Shown here piece by piece: positions 7,645 to 15,904 of a DNA stretch of 64,000 bases. The DNA comes from an uncultured Bacteroidales bacterium (lineage in GTDB: Bacteria; Bacteroidota; Bacteroidia; Bacteroidales; P3). The position numbers and the translations under genes are program-made. The stretch lies in NCBI GenBank assembly GCA_905233475.1, contig CAJOEN010000012.1:113926-177925 (forward strand), written 5' to 3'. The notes beneath the pieces were generated by a model. That model did not search any database. It had not been told where the DNA came from and saw only the letters and a list, made by a program, of their open reading frames with translations. Position 1 is the first letter of the stretch. The number at the start of each line of letters is the position of its first letter.

Positions 7645-8187
7645 TTAGTTTTCAAAGTTAATATTTATTGTGTTATATCCGTTTTGGCGTAGCAGAACCT
7701 CAAAAAACGTTTTGGCGCTTTCCTTGGCTTCTTTCAAGATGCTGTTTCTGATGTCCTCGTCGCCTTTAATCTCCACCTCGGCCGCCTGAAAGACATCCTC
7801 TCTTTCTTTTTCTGAGAAATTAGAACGCAAGGTTCCTATATCCGAAAAAATCTCCCTTATTTCGTCGGGAGTAATATTGTACGAGAAAATCTCCGGCTCC
7901 GGAAGTTCGATTGTGATTTTGTCGCCATCGGTGTTCACTTTCTCGCTGTTGAACTTATCCATGTCGATACCAGCTTTTACTGTAGCTTTGCACTCGTATA
8001 TTTCCGTACGGTTGCCGAGCCATGAATAATCCTCGTCATTAAGGGCAAACACTTTGTTTATCTTGCCCTCTACGGTGCCGAGTTCGGCCGCTTGTTTGAG
8101 CTGCTTTTGAAAATCTGCGTCAGCATTGTTGCTGCTACAGGCAGCCAACAACAGCGGCAATGCCAAAATAAATGTTGTTTTTTTCAT
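7645..8187 (-). CDS. DUF4230-family lipoprotein
   Basis: This 180-residue protein begins with a lipoprotein signal (MKKTTFILALPLLLAACSS, lipobox LAAC). The mature domain follows the DUF4230 pattern: strands ECKATVKAGIDMDKF and DKITIELPEPEIFSY, a long Lys/Glu-rich helix (KEAKESAKTFFEVLL) and a final strand YNTININF. It is a diverged paralogue of the next gene. It is first in the three-gene operon. The upstream 200 nt is AT rich with a weak TAATTTTA -7 box. Confidence 0.75.
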   Translation of the reverse strand: MKKTTFILALPLLLAACSSNNADADFQKQLKQAAELGTVEGKINKVFALNDEDYSWLGNRTEIYECKATVKAGIDMDKFNSEKVNTDGDKITIELPEPEIFSYNITPDEIREIFSDIGTLRSNFSEKEREDVFQAAEVEIKGDEDIRNSILKEAKESAKTFFEVLLRQNGYNTININFEN

Positions 8188-8394
8188 TTTTTACTGTTGC
8201 TTAGTTTGTAAAATTATATTTTAATTGTAAAAGTTTGTAGTTATTTTAAATATGATTTACTCAGTCTGTATTGTTTTGGCAATATGTTGTTTAGCATTTC
8301 TTTTTGTTTCAAGTATATTTCAAAGTAAATGTCCGTTTCCTTTTTGTCGCCCATTTTTTTTCTTTTTACAATTGTTATTAATTAGTTTTTGTTA

Positions 8395-9096
8395 CTACGT
8401 TCGCCGGCATTTATTATTATAATATTGTACAGCTCCGCCTTTCCCCACTATTGAGAATCCATTTCCGTTCACACCTCCAAAATGGTAGTAGTCAGGGTTG
8501 TACTTCATGCTCCCCAAACGTTGCCCTCGAATATCGAACGACCATACTTGACCTCTGCTGTCGGCAGTAACATAGAAATCTGAGCCCCACCCCTTAACTT
8601 CTCCGCCAAAACTTGGGCCGAACCTCAGAGTCTTGTTTCCTGGTCCTCTTTGGATTAGTAGTTCAACATTTGCACTTCCTTTATTTCTAGCATTCATTAT
8701 AAATTGCTCGTTGTCCATTTCCTTTTTCTTCGCTTCTTCTTTTGCGGCATTATCCTTTGAATTTGTTTTTTTGTCTCTTTTTTGAATGCTCTTTTGTTGG
8801 AGAGAAACATCGTGTCTGCTTGGATTGTGTTGTGTGCTGTGCCTATTGCTGACTTCTTTTCTTAACAGTGTTAGTTCCTCCAAATCCCTGATTTTCTTCT
8901 TATGTGTTCTGCGTGCAACAATAAATGTGACGATAGAGATAGCGACGGCTACAAATTCATGTAGCCAGTTTTTTTCTTCTGGCAAACAAATGACCATGAT
9001 TACCCATGATCCGGCAAGTATTAAGCCTGCGACGAATACATCCAAAACAAAATAGAGTGTCTTTCTAACAACCATTGTATTTGTTTTATTTGCCAA
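8395..9096 (-). CDS. Membrane protein with basic coiled region and C-terminal beta domain
   Basis: This 233-residue protein has two predicted membrane segments (residues 9-34 and 46-62), then RRTHKKKIRDLEELTLLRKEV and a long Lys/Gln/Asn-rich stretch to about residue 128 that is likely helical or disordered. A C-terminal glycine- and aromatic-rich domain (VELLIQRGPGN to IVGKGGAVQYYNN) follows. I recognise no family. Its start overlaps the end of the upstream 92-residue membrane protein by 11 nt, indicating translational coupling. Both are expected to be driven by the promoter with AGAAC repeats at 9386-9433. Confidence 0.7.
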   Translation of the reverse strand: MANKTNTMVVRKTLYFVLDVFVAGLILAGSWVIMVICLPEEKNWLHEFVAVAISIVTFIVARRTHKKKIRDLEELTLLRKEVSNRHSTQHNPSRHDVSLQQKSIQKRDKKTNSKDNAAKEEAKKKEMDNEQFIMNARNKGSANVELLIQRGPGNKTLRFGPSFGGEVKGWGSDFYVTADSRGQVWSFDIRGQRLGSMKYNPDYYHFGGVNGNGFSIVGKGGAVQYYNNKCRRT

Positions 9097-9364
9097 TATA
9101 AAGGCAGTTTTTTATTTTGTCTAATAAGGTATTGTACCAAGCATTCCCTGTATTACCCTTTTTTCGATATAGTATGATAAAATTTATTAGGGCGATTAAA
9201 ATGGACAAAGGCAGTAGAAATGAGTGTAGCAACGATATAATCAACCCACCTACAACCCCAACCACAACAGAAACAACGATATAAGCCTTTATATCGGATT
9301 TATCTGGGTTGCTGTCGGTTTCTTTCCGCTCTCGTTTAGAGACTTCATTGCTTTTATTCAACAT
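9086..9364 (-). CDS. Small two-helix membrane protein
   Basis: A 126-codon frame runs to 9466, but the promoter -7 box lies inside that extension. The Met at 9364 (MLNKSNEVSKRER) is the plausible start and gives 92 residues. A charged N-terminus precedes two hydrophobic segments (AYIVVSVVVGVVGGLIISLLH and LLPLSILIALINFIILY), then a basic cytoplasmic tail. No family is recognised. It overlaps the next gene by 11 nt and shares its promoter design with the regulator at 11139. Confidence 0.7.
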   Translation of the reverse strand: MLNKSNEVSKRERKETDSNPDKSDIKAYIVVSVVVGVVGGLIISLLHSFLLPLSILIALINFIILYRKKGNTGNAWYNTLLDKIKNCLYIGK

Positions 9365-9385
9365 CTTAACATTTTTTTTCGCCTG

Positions 9386-9438
9386 CAAAATTACTATAAA
9401 CCTACCGCTCGTTTTAGGTTCTAATAAGGTTCTAATCG
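9386..9438 (-). promoter_or_regulatory. Promoter with tandem AGAAC upstream repeats
   Basis: On the minus strand two AGAACCT boxes (9433-9427 and 9422-9416) 11 bp apart are followed by AAAA, an 18-nt spacer and TAATTTTG (9393-9386). The -33 position has no TTTG, so the repeats may replace it as an activator or alternative recognition site. The same arrangement with the same spacing occurs at 11061-11111. Confidence 0.6.
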
Positions 9439-9577
9439 TAAGGCGTTGGTATGATACGAGTTGCAAGGTCGTTGCGGGGTGGTTTCCCGCACAATCAAAA
9501 TTTTTTTTGCCTGTTTATGACAAAAGAAATCAATTTTTTTTGAAGTTAGAGGAAAGTTTTTTTACATGGCTGTCCAC

Positions 9578-11014
9578 TCAATCCCGTCCGCCGATTTCCG
9601 CATCAATCGGTTGTTTTTGCCACAGTTCTCCGGTAAATGCTTGGCGCGAGATTTCGTTGTATTGTTCGCCAAGAGTTTGTCCATCCTTCTGCATTTTAAT
9701 AAATTCGGGATTATTTAATATGTCTTCACCGCAATTGGAGGTCAGGTTACTGCTGTTGATGTAGGCAGTCATATCTCTATTGGCTTGTTGATAAGCAGGG
9801 TTGATTAGAACTCCCCACATTTTCACAAGCTCGTCGCTTGTCATGGGTGTCATTTTGGGGAAAATCTTTGTGTATGCACTGTTTATGATTTCCTGTAAGA
9901 GTATTTGTTTTTTCATAAATGCCATGTCGGTGCATAGGTTGTTGTGGCTTTTTACAAAGTTCTGTAGTTCTTCCACTGCATTGTCGCAGAGTCTCTGATA
10001 TTCCCGCTTGGCGGCTTCGAGTTCCTCGTCGGAAATTATGACCGTTGCGGCTGGCGGTGCTGTCGTAATTTCAGGAGTGCTTACTGCTACAGGCGCCATT
10101 GCCGGAGGTATTTCGGTAGCCTCAACGACCTCGGGCAAAGGCACGGCGGCGGTGTCCTTCAGTATCTCGGCAGTGTCCACGGCGGTGTCCTTCTTTTCTA
10201 TATTATTAACAATAGGTATCACTACTGCGGCGACGAGTAGTCCCAACGCCACAGCCTTTGTTATAATGCGCAGATTGTCGGTGCGTTGCATGGCTTTGGC
10301 CACGGCCTGTGCGTCGGCGTAACGCTTGTCGGGGTTGTGTTGTGTGCAGCGACGCACTATGTGACGGTATCTGTTGGTAAACAGCTGTTTCAGCATCAGT
10401 CCGAAAGCATAGATGTCGGTGCGACAGTCGATGGGGGTGCCGTCGGTCATCTGCTCGGGTGCGGCGTAAGCTTTGGTGTAGGCGGGCTCTTTTAGTATGG
10501 CGTAGTCGTCGGTGTCGGACAGACCGAAATCGATGAGTTTCACGTTGTCGCCGTTGCGGGTTATCAGTATGTTGGCGGGCTTCAGGTCGCGGTGGACAAT
10601 CTGTAGCGAGTGGAAATAGCGCATGGCGTCGAGCAACTGCATGGCCACTTTGCGACGGAGGGTGGCCGAGGGCTTCTCTTCGAGGAATTTGTCGAGGGTG
10701 CGCCCGTCGATGTACTCCATAACAAGGCAAGGGCCGGCAACGTTGTCATAGTAGGAGCCGTACATGTGCACAATGTTGGGGTGGTCCATCCGCACTGCCG
10801 TGTTGAGTTCTTTTTCCAGCATGGCGATATAGGCGGGGTCGGCGGAGTGCTGCGGTTGCAGACCTTTCAGCACATGCCATTTGCCGTAGCGTTGGGCTTT
10901 GAACAGCCTGCAATAGCTTTTCGACGGCATCGGCGTGTGGTCGGTGAAATTGTGTGATACGCTGAAATCCAGCCTCTTGGCAAAACCCGATGTGCTTTGG
11001 TCCGTTTCTTCCAT
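9578..11014 (-). CDS. Transmembrane serine/threonine protein kinase
   Basis: This 478-residue Hanks-type kinase has catalytic Lys50 (WHVLKGLQ), the HRD loop I-V-H-R-D143-L-K-P-A-N, the metal-binding DFG motif at 162-164 (LIDFGLSD) and the activation-segment YAAPEQM. The glycine-rich loop is degenerate (PSKSYCRLFKAQ, no GxGxxG). A single membrane helix lies at about 250-271, followed by an extracytoplasmic tail rich in Pro, Ala and Thr and then a helical domain of about 150 residues. That topology suggests sensing outside and phosphorylation inside. It is divergent from a regulatory gene (11139). Its -7 box (11026-11019) ends only 4 nt before the ATG, so translation is nearly leaderless, or else starts at Met29 (10930). 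Confidence 0.88.
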   Translation of the reverse strand: MEETDQSTSGFAKRLDFSVSHNFTDHTPMPSKSYCRLFKAQRYGKWHVLKGLQPQHSADPAYIAMLEKELNTAVRMDHPNIVHMYGSYYDNVAGPCLVMEYIDGRTLDKFLEEKPSATLRRKVAMQLLDAMRYFHSLQIVHRDLKPANILITRNGDNVKLIDFGLSDTDDYAILKEPAYTKAYAAPEQMTDGTPIDCRTDIYAFGLMLKQLFTNRYRHIVRRCTQHNPDKRYADAQAVAKAMQRTDNLRIITKAVALGLLVAAVVIPIVNNIEKKDTAVDTAEILKDTAAVPLPEVVEATEIPPAMAPVAVSTPEITTAPPAATVIISDEELEAAKREYQRLCDNAVEELQNFVKSHNNLCTDMAFMKKQILLQEIINSAYTKIFPKMTPMTSDELVKMWGVLINPAYQQANRDMTAYINSSNLTSNCGEDILNNPEFIKMQKDGQTLGEQYNEISRQAFTGELWQKQPIDAEIGGRD

Positions 11015-11060
11015 GGTGCAAAATTACACTTTTTTTTGGGTAATTTACCGCAACAACATC

Positions 11061-11111
11061 AAAAGAACTTAATAAGAACCTAAAATTATATGGTATTTTT
11101 GGTTACCTTTG
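11061..11111 (+). promoter_or_regulatory. Promoter with tandem AGAAC upstream repeats
   Basis: AAGAAC boxes at 11063-11068 and 11074-11079 (11-bp period) are followed by CTAAAA, an 18-nt spacer and TACCTTTG (11104-11111). The arrangement matches that at 9386-9438 in box spacing and in distance to the -7 element. It drives the regulator starting at 11139. Confidence 0.6.
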
Positions 11112-11138
11112 CAAAATCGTAATAATACGTACAAAAAC

Positions 11139-11711
11139 ATGGAACAGGAACATTTACAGAAACTTAAGACGTTGGTAGAGGAGTCGGCGATGCATCCGCT
11201 GAAAACCACCAAGGATTTCGAGGCGTTGCACTGGCAGATGCAGGAACGTGTGCGCGACACCCTGAGCATCAGCACGTTGAAACGTATGTGGGGATATGTT
11301 GACGGCTACGACACCACCCGCGAAGATACCCTCGACCTGCTGTGCCGTTTTGTGGGCTATCCCGACTGGCACACTTTCGTCTCCGATTACTGCAATGTGG
11401 AGTCGGAGCAGACGTCGCACCGCATAGTTTCGTCCACCTTGTCCGCCGACGAGCTGAAAGTGTCGGAATATGTTGCCATAGAGTGGAATCCCAACCGCAG
11501 GCTGGTGCTGAGCCACAAGGGCAAAGGCGTTTTCGAGGTGATGTACGCCCAAAACTCCAAGATTACCCAGGGCGACACATTACACTGCGACCGTTTTATC
11601 CTCAACCAGCCGCTGTATATCGACAACCTCGTCCACAACGGCATGCCCTCAGTGATGTTTGTGGTAGGCAAAAAGGGCGGCATTACCAAAGTGGAAAGGG
11701 TGAGGGAATGA
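11139..11711 (+). CDS. Putative regulatory protein divergent from the kinase
   Basis: An in-frame TTG at 11109 lies inside the promoter -7 box, so the ATG at 11139 (MEQEHLQKLK) is the start, giving 190 residues. The N-terminal helical region (residues 1-90) has the block SISTLKRMWGYVDGYDTTREDTL, then LLCRFVGYPDW. This module is common in Bacteroidota proteins next to Ser/Thr kinases or sensors and may bind DNA. The C-terminal part (from VSEYVAIEW) is a beta-rich domain of unknown role. The gene is divergent from the transmembrane kinase with a 124-nt shared promoter region; I infer that it is a partner or substrate of the kinase. Confidence 0.75.
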   Translation: MEQEHLQKLKTLVEESAMHPLKTTKDFEALHWQMQERVRDTLSISTLKRMWGYVDGYDTTREDTLDLLCRFVGYPDWHTFVSDYCNVESEQTSHRIVSSTLSADELKVSEYVAIEWNPNRRLVLSHKGKGVFEVMYAQNSKITQGDTLHCDRFILNQPLYIDNLVHNGMPSVMFVVGKKGGITKVERVRE

Positions 11712-11930
11712 TTTTTTGAAAAATTGCCGAGAGCCTAAGGTGCTTATTAAATCATGCTGCCATAGAACGTAAATGTGGTGCAGGTAAGCATTCTGCTGAA
11801 CATTACAGACGCCTATTTATAAAATGTGCAAGGGTTTGGATACCGTGTAAATACAATATATCTTACAAGACGGGAGAGGTATGTCGGAAAAATCGTATAT
11901 TTATTTGCAGTTTGATTTATTTCCATTCAC

Positions 11931-12189
11931 ATGACAAAAAGAGAATCATTACAGCTGTTTGAGCAGCGGAAAGTGCGTACCGTTTGGGACGACAACTATC
12001 GAAAAATGGTATTTTTCGATAGTTGATGTGTGTGCTGTATTAACCGGCAGTAATGACCTGCTTACTGCAAGAAAGTATTGGAACAAACTGAAACAACGAC
12101 TAAAAGAGGAAGGAAATGAAACGGTGACAAATTGTCACCAGTTGAAGCTGAAAGCCCAAAAAAACGATAACGACAAAGTATCACATTAG
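11931..12189 (+). pseudogene. Frameshifted, truncated BRO-N-like (prophage antirepressor-type) gene
   Basis: An ATG at 11931 opens MTKRESLQLFEQRKVRTVW-DDNY and is closed by a stop after FFDS. The natural continuation EKWYFSIVDVCAVLTGSND lies in the next frame, so one extra base sits near 12000-12004 (tatcgaaaaatgg). The second frame then reads a BRO-N type domain (YWNKLKQRLKEEG, TNCHQLKLKA) but ends after about 12 unrelated residues. Intact relatives continue for about 100 more residues. It is thus broken twice, by a frameshift and a 3' truncation. BRO-N proteins are typical of phage and mobile DNA, so this marks a decayed accessory insertion between core genes. Confidence 0.7.
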
Positions 12190-12486
12190 TAATAATAGCA
12201 AAAATCGCGAAATCCCAAATCACAGAATACAATATCATAACAAACTAATAATAAAAAAATCACGGAAGGCAAAGCATATTTTAGAACTACATCAACAAAA
12301 AAACGCTCCAATAACTAATTCTATAATATATTACAAACCAGTAATTTACAAAATAACAAACCAACAAAAGTTGAAAAAAGTGCGGTAATTCAAAAAAAAG
12401 TCGTATCTTTGCAAACTCAAAATCGAAATAAAATATTCACCAATCGTTTAAAAAACCACTGTTTAAAACGGCAAAATTTAAATAAG
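12190..12486 (+). other. AT-rich spacer and L31 promoter
   Basis: These 297 bases are strongly A-rich with no coding frame. A TATCTTTG -7 box at 12404-12411 lies 76 nt before the L31 start codon. A 5' leader of about 70 nt could hold a regulatory structure for L31, but I see no clear hairpin. Confidence 0.5.
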
Positions 12487-12750
12487 ATGAAAAAAGGAAT
12501 TCACCCCGAAAACTACAGACTGGTCGTGTTTAAGGACATGTCCAACGACAACATGATTCTTACCCGTAGCTGCGCTACAACAAAAGAAACTGTTGTTTAC
12601 ACCGACGGCAACGAATATCCCGTTGTGAAGTTGGAAATCTCCAACACCTCGCACCCTTTCTTCACCGGTAAACTGAAACTGGTGGACACCGCCGGACGCG
12701 TGGACAAGTTCATGAACAAGTACAAACGTCATTTCGACAACAAAAAATAA
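12487..12750 (+). CDS. rpmE2: 50S ribosomal protein L31, type B
   Basis: The reading frame is open from 12409, but the Met at 12487 ([15 protein letters not shown]) matches the family start and lies downstream of the promoter. The 87-residue protein has the L31 core ([23 protein letters not shown]) and the C-terminal [11 protein letters not shown]. It lacks the CxxC zinc ribbon of type A L31, so it is the zinc-independent type B form. A weak GCAGG/CCTGC hairpin with a T run follows at about 12775-12805. Confidence 0.95.
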   Translation: MKKGIHPENYRLVVFKDMSNDNMILTRSCATTKETVVYTDGNEYPVVKLEISNTSHPFFTGKLKLVDTAGRVDKFMNKYKRHFDNKK

Positions 12751-12774
12751 GTACTTTTCGGACAAAGACAAAAA

Positions 12775-12806
12775 GGCAGGGACGACATTCGCTCCTGCTT
12801 TTTTTA
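12775..12806 (+). terminator. Probable terminator of the L31 gene
   Basis: GCAGG and CCTGC flank a 13-nt loop and are followed by seven T residues. The stem is short, so confidence is moderate. Confidence 0.5.
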
Positions 12807-12850
12807 TGCCCATCTACACCCCCCCTTTTCCAAGAAAAAAAGTCCATCCC

Positions 12851-12882
12851 TTTGGCAATGTCGAATTAAATTTGTAATTTTG
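12851..12882 (+). promoter_or_regulatory. Promoter of the two-component operon
   Basis: TTTG (12851-12854), a 20-nt spacer and TAATTTTG (12875-12882) match the Bacteroidota consensus in both boxes. The response-regulator ATG follows 26 nt after the -7 box. Confidence 0.8.
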
Positions 12883-12908
12883 CAAGCGAAAAGCAAAAAA
12901 CGGCACTT

Positions 12909-13595
12909 ATGGACAAGATATTAGTAGTTGATGACGAACAAGACCTTTGCGAGATACTGCGTTTCAACCTCGAAAGCGAAGGCTACGCTGTGGACACCGC
13001 AAACTCGGCCGAAGAAGCCCTTGAAATTCTCGGCCCGCAGCACAGCCTTATCCTGCTCGACGTGATGATGGACCAAATGTCGGGCTATCAAATGCTTAAC
13101 ATAGTGCGCCGCGAACGCAACAACGACATCCCCATTATTTTCCTCACCGCCAAAAGCACAGAAAACGACCAGCTTACTGGCTTCAACCTCGGCGCCGACG
13201 ACTACATAACCAAGCCTTTCTCCATAAAAACGGTGCTTGCACGTGTGAAAGCCGTGCTGAAACGCTATCACCCCGACGAAAAGAACGACGCATCCCCTGC
13301 TGCGAAGACCATCTCCGCCGAAGACCTATCGGTGGACCTTGTGTCGAAACGCGTGTTCGCCAACGGAGAGGAGATACAGCTCACCCGCAAGGAGTTCCTG
13401 ATACTGGCCATGCTGATACAGAACAGCGGCAAATATTTCTCTCGTGAGGAAATCCTGTGCCGCGTATGGGACGGCGACACACTCGTTACCGACCGCAGCG
13501 TGGACGTGCACATAGCCCGTCTGCGCAAGAAACTCGGCACATCAGGCAACCACATCGCCAACCGCATAGGCTTCGGCTACTATTTCAAAAACTAA
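12909..13595 (+). CDS. OmpR-family response regulator
   Basis: This 228-residue protein has a receiver domain (acidic D8/D9, phospho-acceptor D51 in LILLDVMMD, the TAK switch residues and K in YITKPFS) and a C-terminal winged-helix DNA-binding domain (QLTRKEFLILAML to ITDRSVDVHIARLRKKLG region, ending FGYYFKN). It should be phosphorylated by the histidine kinase encoded 12 nt downstream. The target genes are unknown. The following polyprenyl synthase gene is close enough (12 nt after the kinase) to be in the same transcript. Confidence 0.95.
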   Translation: MDKILVVDDEQDLCEILRFNLESEGYAVDTANSAEEALEILGPQHSLILLDVMMDQMSGYQMLNIVRRERNNDIPIIFLTAKSTENDQLTGFNLGADDYITKPFSIKTVLARVKAVLKRYHPDEKNDASPAAKTISAEDLSVDLVSKRVFANGEEIQLTRKEFLILAMLIQNSGKYFSREEILCRVWDGDTLVTDRSVDVHIARLRKKLGTSGNHIANRIGFGYYFKN

Positions 13596-13607
13596 TACCG
13601 CACAGCC

Positions 13608-14723
13608 GTGAAAAAAATCCACATCACATACCGGAAAAAGGCAACGCTGTATTTTGTTACGGCTTTTGTGCTATACACCGCCGTGTTTGCACTTCTGCTC
13701 ATTCTTTCGGCTCCGGACAAGCATCCCGGTGCGGAAATCCCAGATCTCGCTTTCTGTGACATTTTCGGCATTTATATAATAATATTGTATCTGGTCATAC
13801 CGATTCTGTTCGGCATACTTCTTTTCATAATCGCCTTCACTTCGCACAAACTGTGGGCAGTGATGGACACCCTTCGCAATTTTGTGAACAATGCCGAAAA
13901 CGGCAACATAGACTACAATGCGGTACGTTTTCCCGAGACATCGTCGGGCGAAACTGGCAATAAAATCGTGGCTCTTTACAAACAATTGGAAGACAGTAAG
14001 CTGGAGATTATCAAAGAAAAGGACCTCAACCGCAAGATGAAGCAGGAGATGACCAACAACATCGCCCACGAGCTGAAAACGCCGGTAAGCAGCATACGCG
14101 GATACCTTGAAATACTGCTCGGCGACAAGCCCATCGACGACGAGCGCCGCCACTACTTCCTCGAACGCTCCTATTCGCAGACCCTGCGCCTCTCCAACCT
14201 TATCAACGACGTTTCCGTGATAAATAAAATCGAGGAGTCGTCGGAACTGTTCCAAAAGGAGGACATCAACATACGCCAGATAGCGCAGGAGGCCATCGAC
14301 GAGCTGGCCGACTCCATTGCCGAAAAAAACATCGAGGTACACAACGACATCCGTCCCGACATAAATATCAACGGCAACCACAGCCTGATGTACAGCATTT
14401 TCCGCAACTTGATAGAGAATGTGGTGTCGTACGCCGGTGAAAATATCACCATAGGCATGGAGTCGCACAAGGAGGACAAGGAATTCTACTATTTCCGTTT
14501 CTACGACACTGGCTGTGGCGTTGAGGAGCAGTACCTTATCCGTATTTTCGACCGTTTTCTGCGTATCGACACGGGACGCAGTCGCAAAAACGGCGGCACT
14601 GGACTCGGACTGTCTATAGTGAAACATGCCGTGCTTTTCCATCAGGGCAGCATTGTGGCCAAAAACGCCCCCGACGGCGGACTGGAGTTCTATTTTTCCT
14701 TCAAGAAAACCGACAACGAATAA
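13608..14723 (+). CDS. Sensor histidine kinase
   Basis: This 371-residue membrane kinase starts with GTG at 13608, with no better in-frame ATG nearby. Two membrane segments (about 11-28 and 48-76) enclose a very short periplasmic loop of about 20 residues, so the signal is probably sensed in or near the membrane. The HisKA dimerisation helix has H154 in NIAHELKTPVSS. The HATPase domain has the N box (FRNLIENVVSYA), DTGCGV and the G2 box GGTGLGLSIVKHA. It partners the upstream OmpR regulator. Confidence 0.93.
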   Translation: MKKIHITYRKKATLYFVTAFVLYTAVFALLLILSAPDKHPGAEIPDLAFCDIFGIYIIILYLVIPILFGILLFIIAFTSHKLWAVMDTLRNFVNNAENGNIDYNAVRFPETSSGETGNKIVALYKQLEDSKLEIIKEKDLNRKMKQEMTNNIAHELKTPVSSIRGYLEILLGDKPIDDERRHYFLERSYSQTLRLSNLINDVSVINKIEESSELFQKEDINIRQIAQEAIDELADSIAEKNIEVHNDIRPDININGNHSLMYSIFRNLIENVVSYAGENITIGMESHKEDKEFYYFRFYDTGCGVEEQYLIRIFDRFLRIDTGRSRKNGGTGLGLSIVKHAVLFHQGSIVAKNAPDGGLEFYFSFKKTDNE

Positions 14724-14735
14724 AAACATTATAAC

Positions 14736-15710
14736 ATGCTTACAGTAAACGAAATACAAAATATGGTTAAAAAACTCTTTGAGAATGAGAACTTTATCCA
14801 TGAACCCAAAGAGTTGTACGACCCCATCGATTACACCCTCGCCCTTGGCGGGAAAAGGCTTCGTCCCACCCTGCTACTTGCGGCTTGCGATATGTTCGGC
14901 GGCGACATCGCCGAGGCTTCGTCGGCCGCTGTGGGAATAGAGGTGTTCCACAATTTCACCCTGCTCCACGACGACCTTATGGACAAGTCGCCACTGCGTC
15001 GCGGCAAAGAGACGGTTTACCGCCGTTGGGACGAAAACACTGCCATCCTCTCCGGAGACACCATGTTCGCTATGGCTTATCAGTATTTCCTTAAAGGGTG
15101 GCACCCCAACATGGAGGCGATACTGAAAACTTTCACCCAAACGGCTATTGGCGTGTGCGACGGACAGCAGTACGACATGAATTTTGAAAACCGCAACGAT
15201 GTGTCGATACCCGAATACATGAAAATGATTGAGATGAAAACGGCTATACTGCTTGCCGGAGCGATGAAAATCGGGGCTCTCTACGCAAACGCCCCTGCTC
15301 AGGATATTGAACGGCTCTACAGGGCTGGCATAAACATTGGTCTGGCTTTTCAGCTACAGGACGACCTTCTCGATGTCTATGGCGATGTGTCGGTATTCGG
15401 CAAGCAAACAGGTACCGACATAAAGGACAACAAAAAGACCTATCTCTACCTCAAAGCCCTCGAAAATGCCGACAAGAAACAAAGGGACACACTATTGGAG
15501 CTTTTCGGCACAACACCCGAAAATCCTGAAAAGAAAATACATACAGTAATCAATATTTACAACAATTTAAATATCAAGGATTTGACAGAAAAAGAAATAA
15601 ACAAGCTCATTGAAAACGGACTTGAGCATATACATGAAATATCGCTCCACGAAGAACACAAAGAAGCTATGAAAATCATTGCAAATCAGCTACTTGGTAG
15701 AAAGATATAA
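14736..15710 (+). CDS. Polyprenyl (isoprenyl) diphosphate synthase
   Basis: This 324-residue enzyme condenses isopentenyl diphosphate with an allylic diphosphate. The first Asp-rich motif is HDDLMDKSPLRRGKETV and the second is FQLQDDLLDVYGD; GGKRLRP near the N-terminus is also diagnostic. DDLMD (two-residue spacing) and the GGKRLRP block fit the trans-prenyltransferase family supplying quinone side chains or short-chain precursors. Product length cannot be read by eye. It follows the sensor kinase gene by 12 nt. Confidence 0.92.
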   Translation: MLTVNEIQNMVKKLFENENFIHEPKELYDPIDYTLALGGKRLRPTLLLAACDMFGGDIAEASSAAVGIEVFHNFTLLHDDLMDKSPLRRGKETVYRRWDENTAILSGDTMFAMAYQYFLKGWHPNMEAILKTFTQTAIGVCDGQQYDMNFENRNDVSIPEYMKMIEMKTAILLAGAMKIGALYANAPAQDIERLYRAGINIGLAFQLQDDLLDVYGDVSVFGKQTGTDIKDNKKTYLYLKALENADKKQRDTLLELFGTTPENPEKKIHTVINIYNNLNIKDLTEKEINKLIENGLEHIHEISLHEEHKEAMKIIANQLLGRKI

Positions 15711-15718
15711 CTTCCAAT

Positions 15719-15904
15719 GCAAAACATTGCCAACCCATACGACTACGACCCCGACTGCCTGCTCGGAACACAATAAGCACGGGCTAAAAATGCTCTTCCG
15801 CGAACAGGGAGAACATATTTGGCGAAATAATAGCCCAATCGGAGATAATCTACCACATTTTCGACCGAGAAACAGCACACAAAAAGTTTGGCTACAACGT
15901 ATGA
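15719..15904 (+). pseudogene. Possible decayed small gene
   Basis: Starting at an ATG 8 nt after the polyprenyl synthase stop, three short protein-like segments occur in order but in different frames. They are MQNIANPYDYDPDCLLGT (15719-15775), GLKMLFREQGE (about 15781-15813) and NIFGEIIAQSE followed by IIYHIFDRETAHKKFGY ending at 15904. One missing base near 15812 (gggagaac) would join the last two. I recognise no family; this is an inference from composition and could be chance. Confidence 0.35.

Noticed and set aside
9467..9577. TGCGGG/CCCGCA hairpin at 9473-9492 as the kinase terminator
   Set aside because: The T run lies on the wrong side for the minus-strand kinase gene and no plus-strand gene precedes it.
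11712..11930. Open frame of about 70 codons ending in KKRIITAV
   Set aside because: It has no start in a plausible place, no family similarity I can see, and overlaps the BRO-N remnant.
13671..14801. 376-codon minus-strand open frame
   Set aside because: It is antisense to the complete histidine kinase gene and has no recognisable motif.
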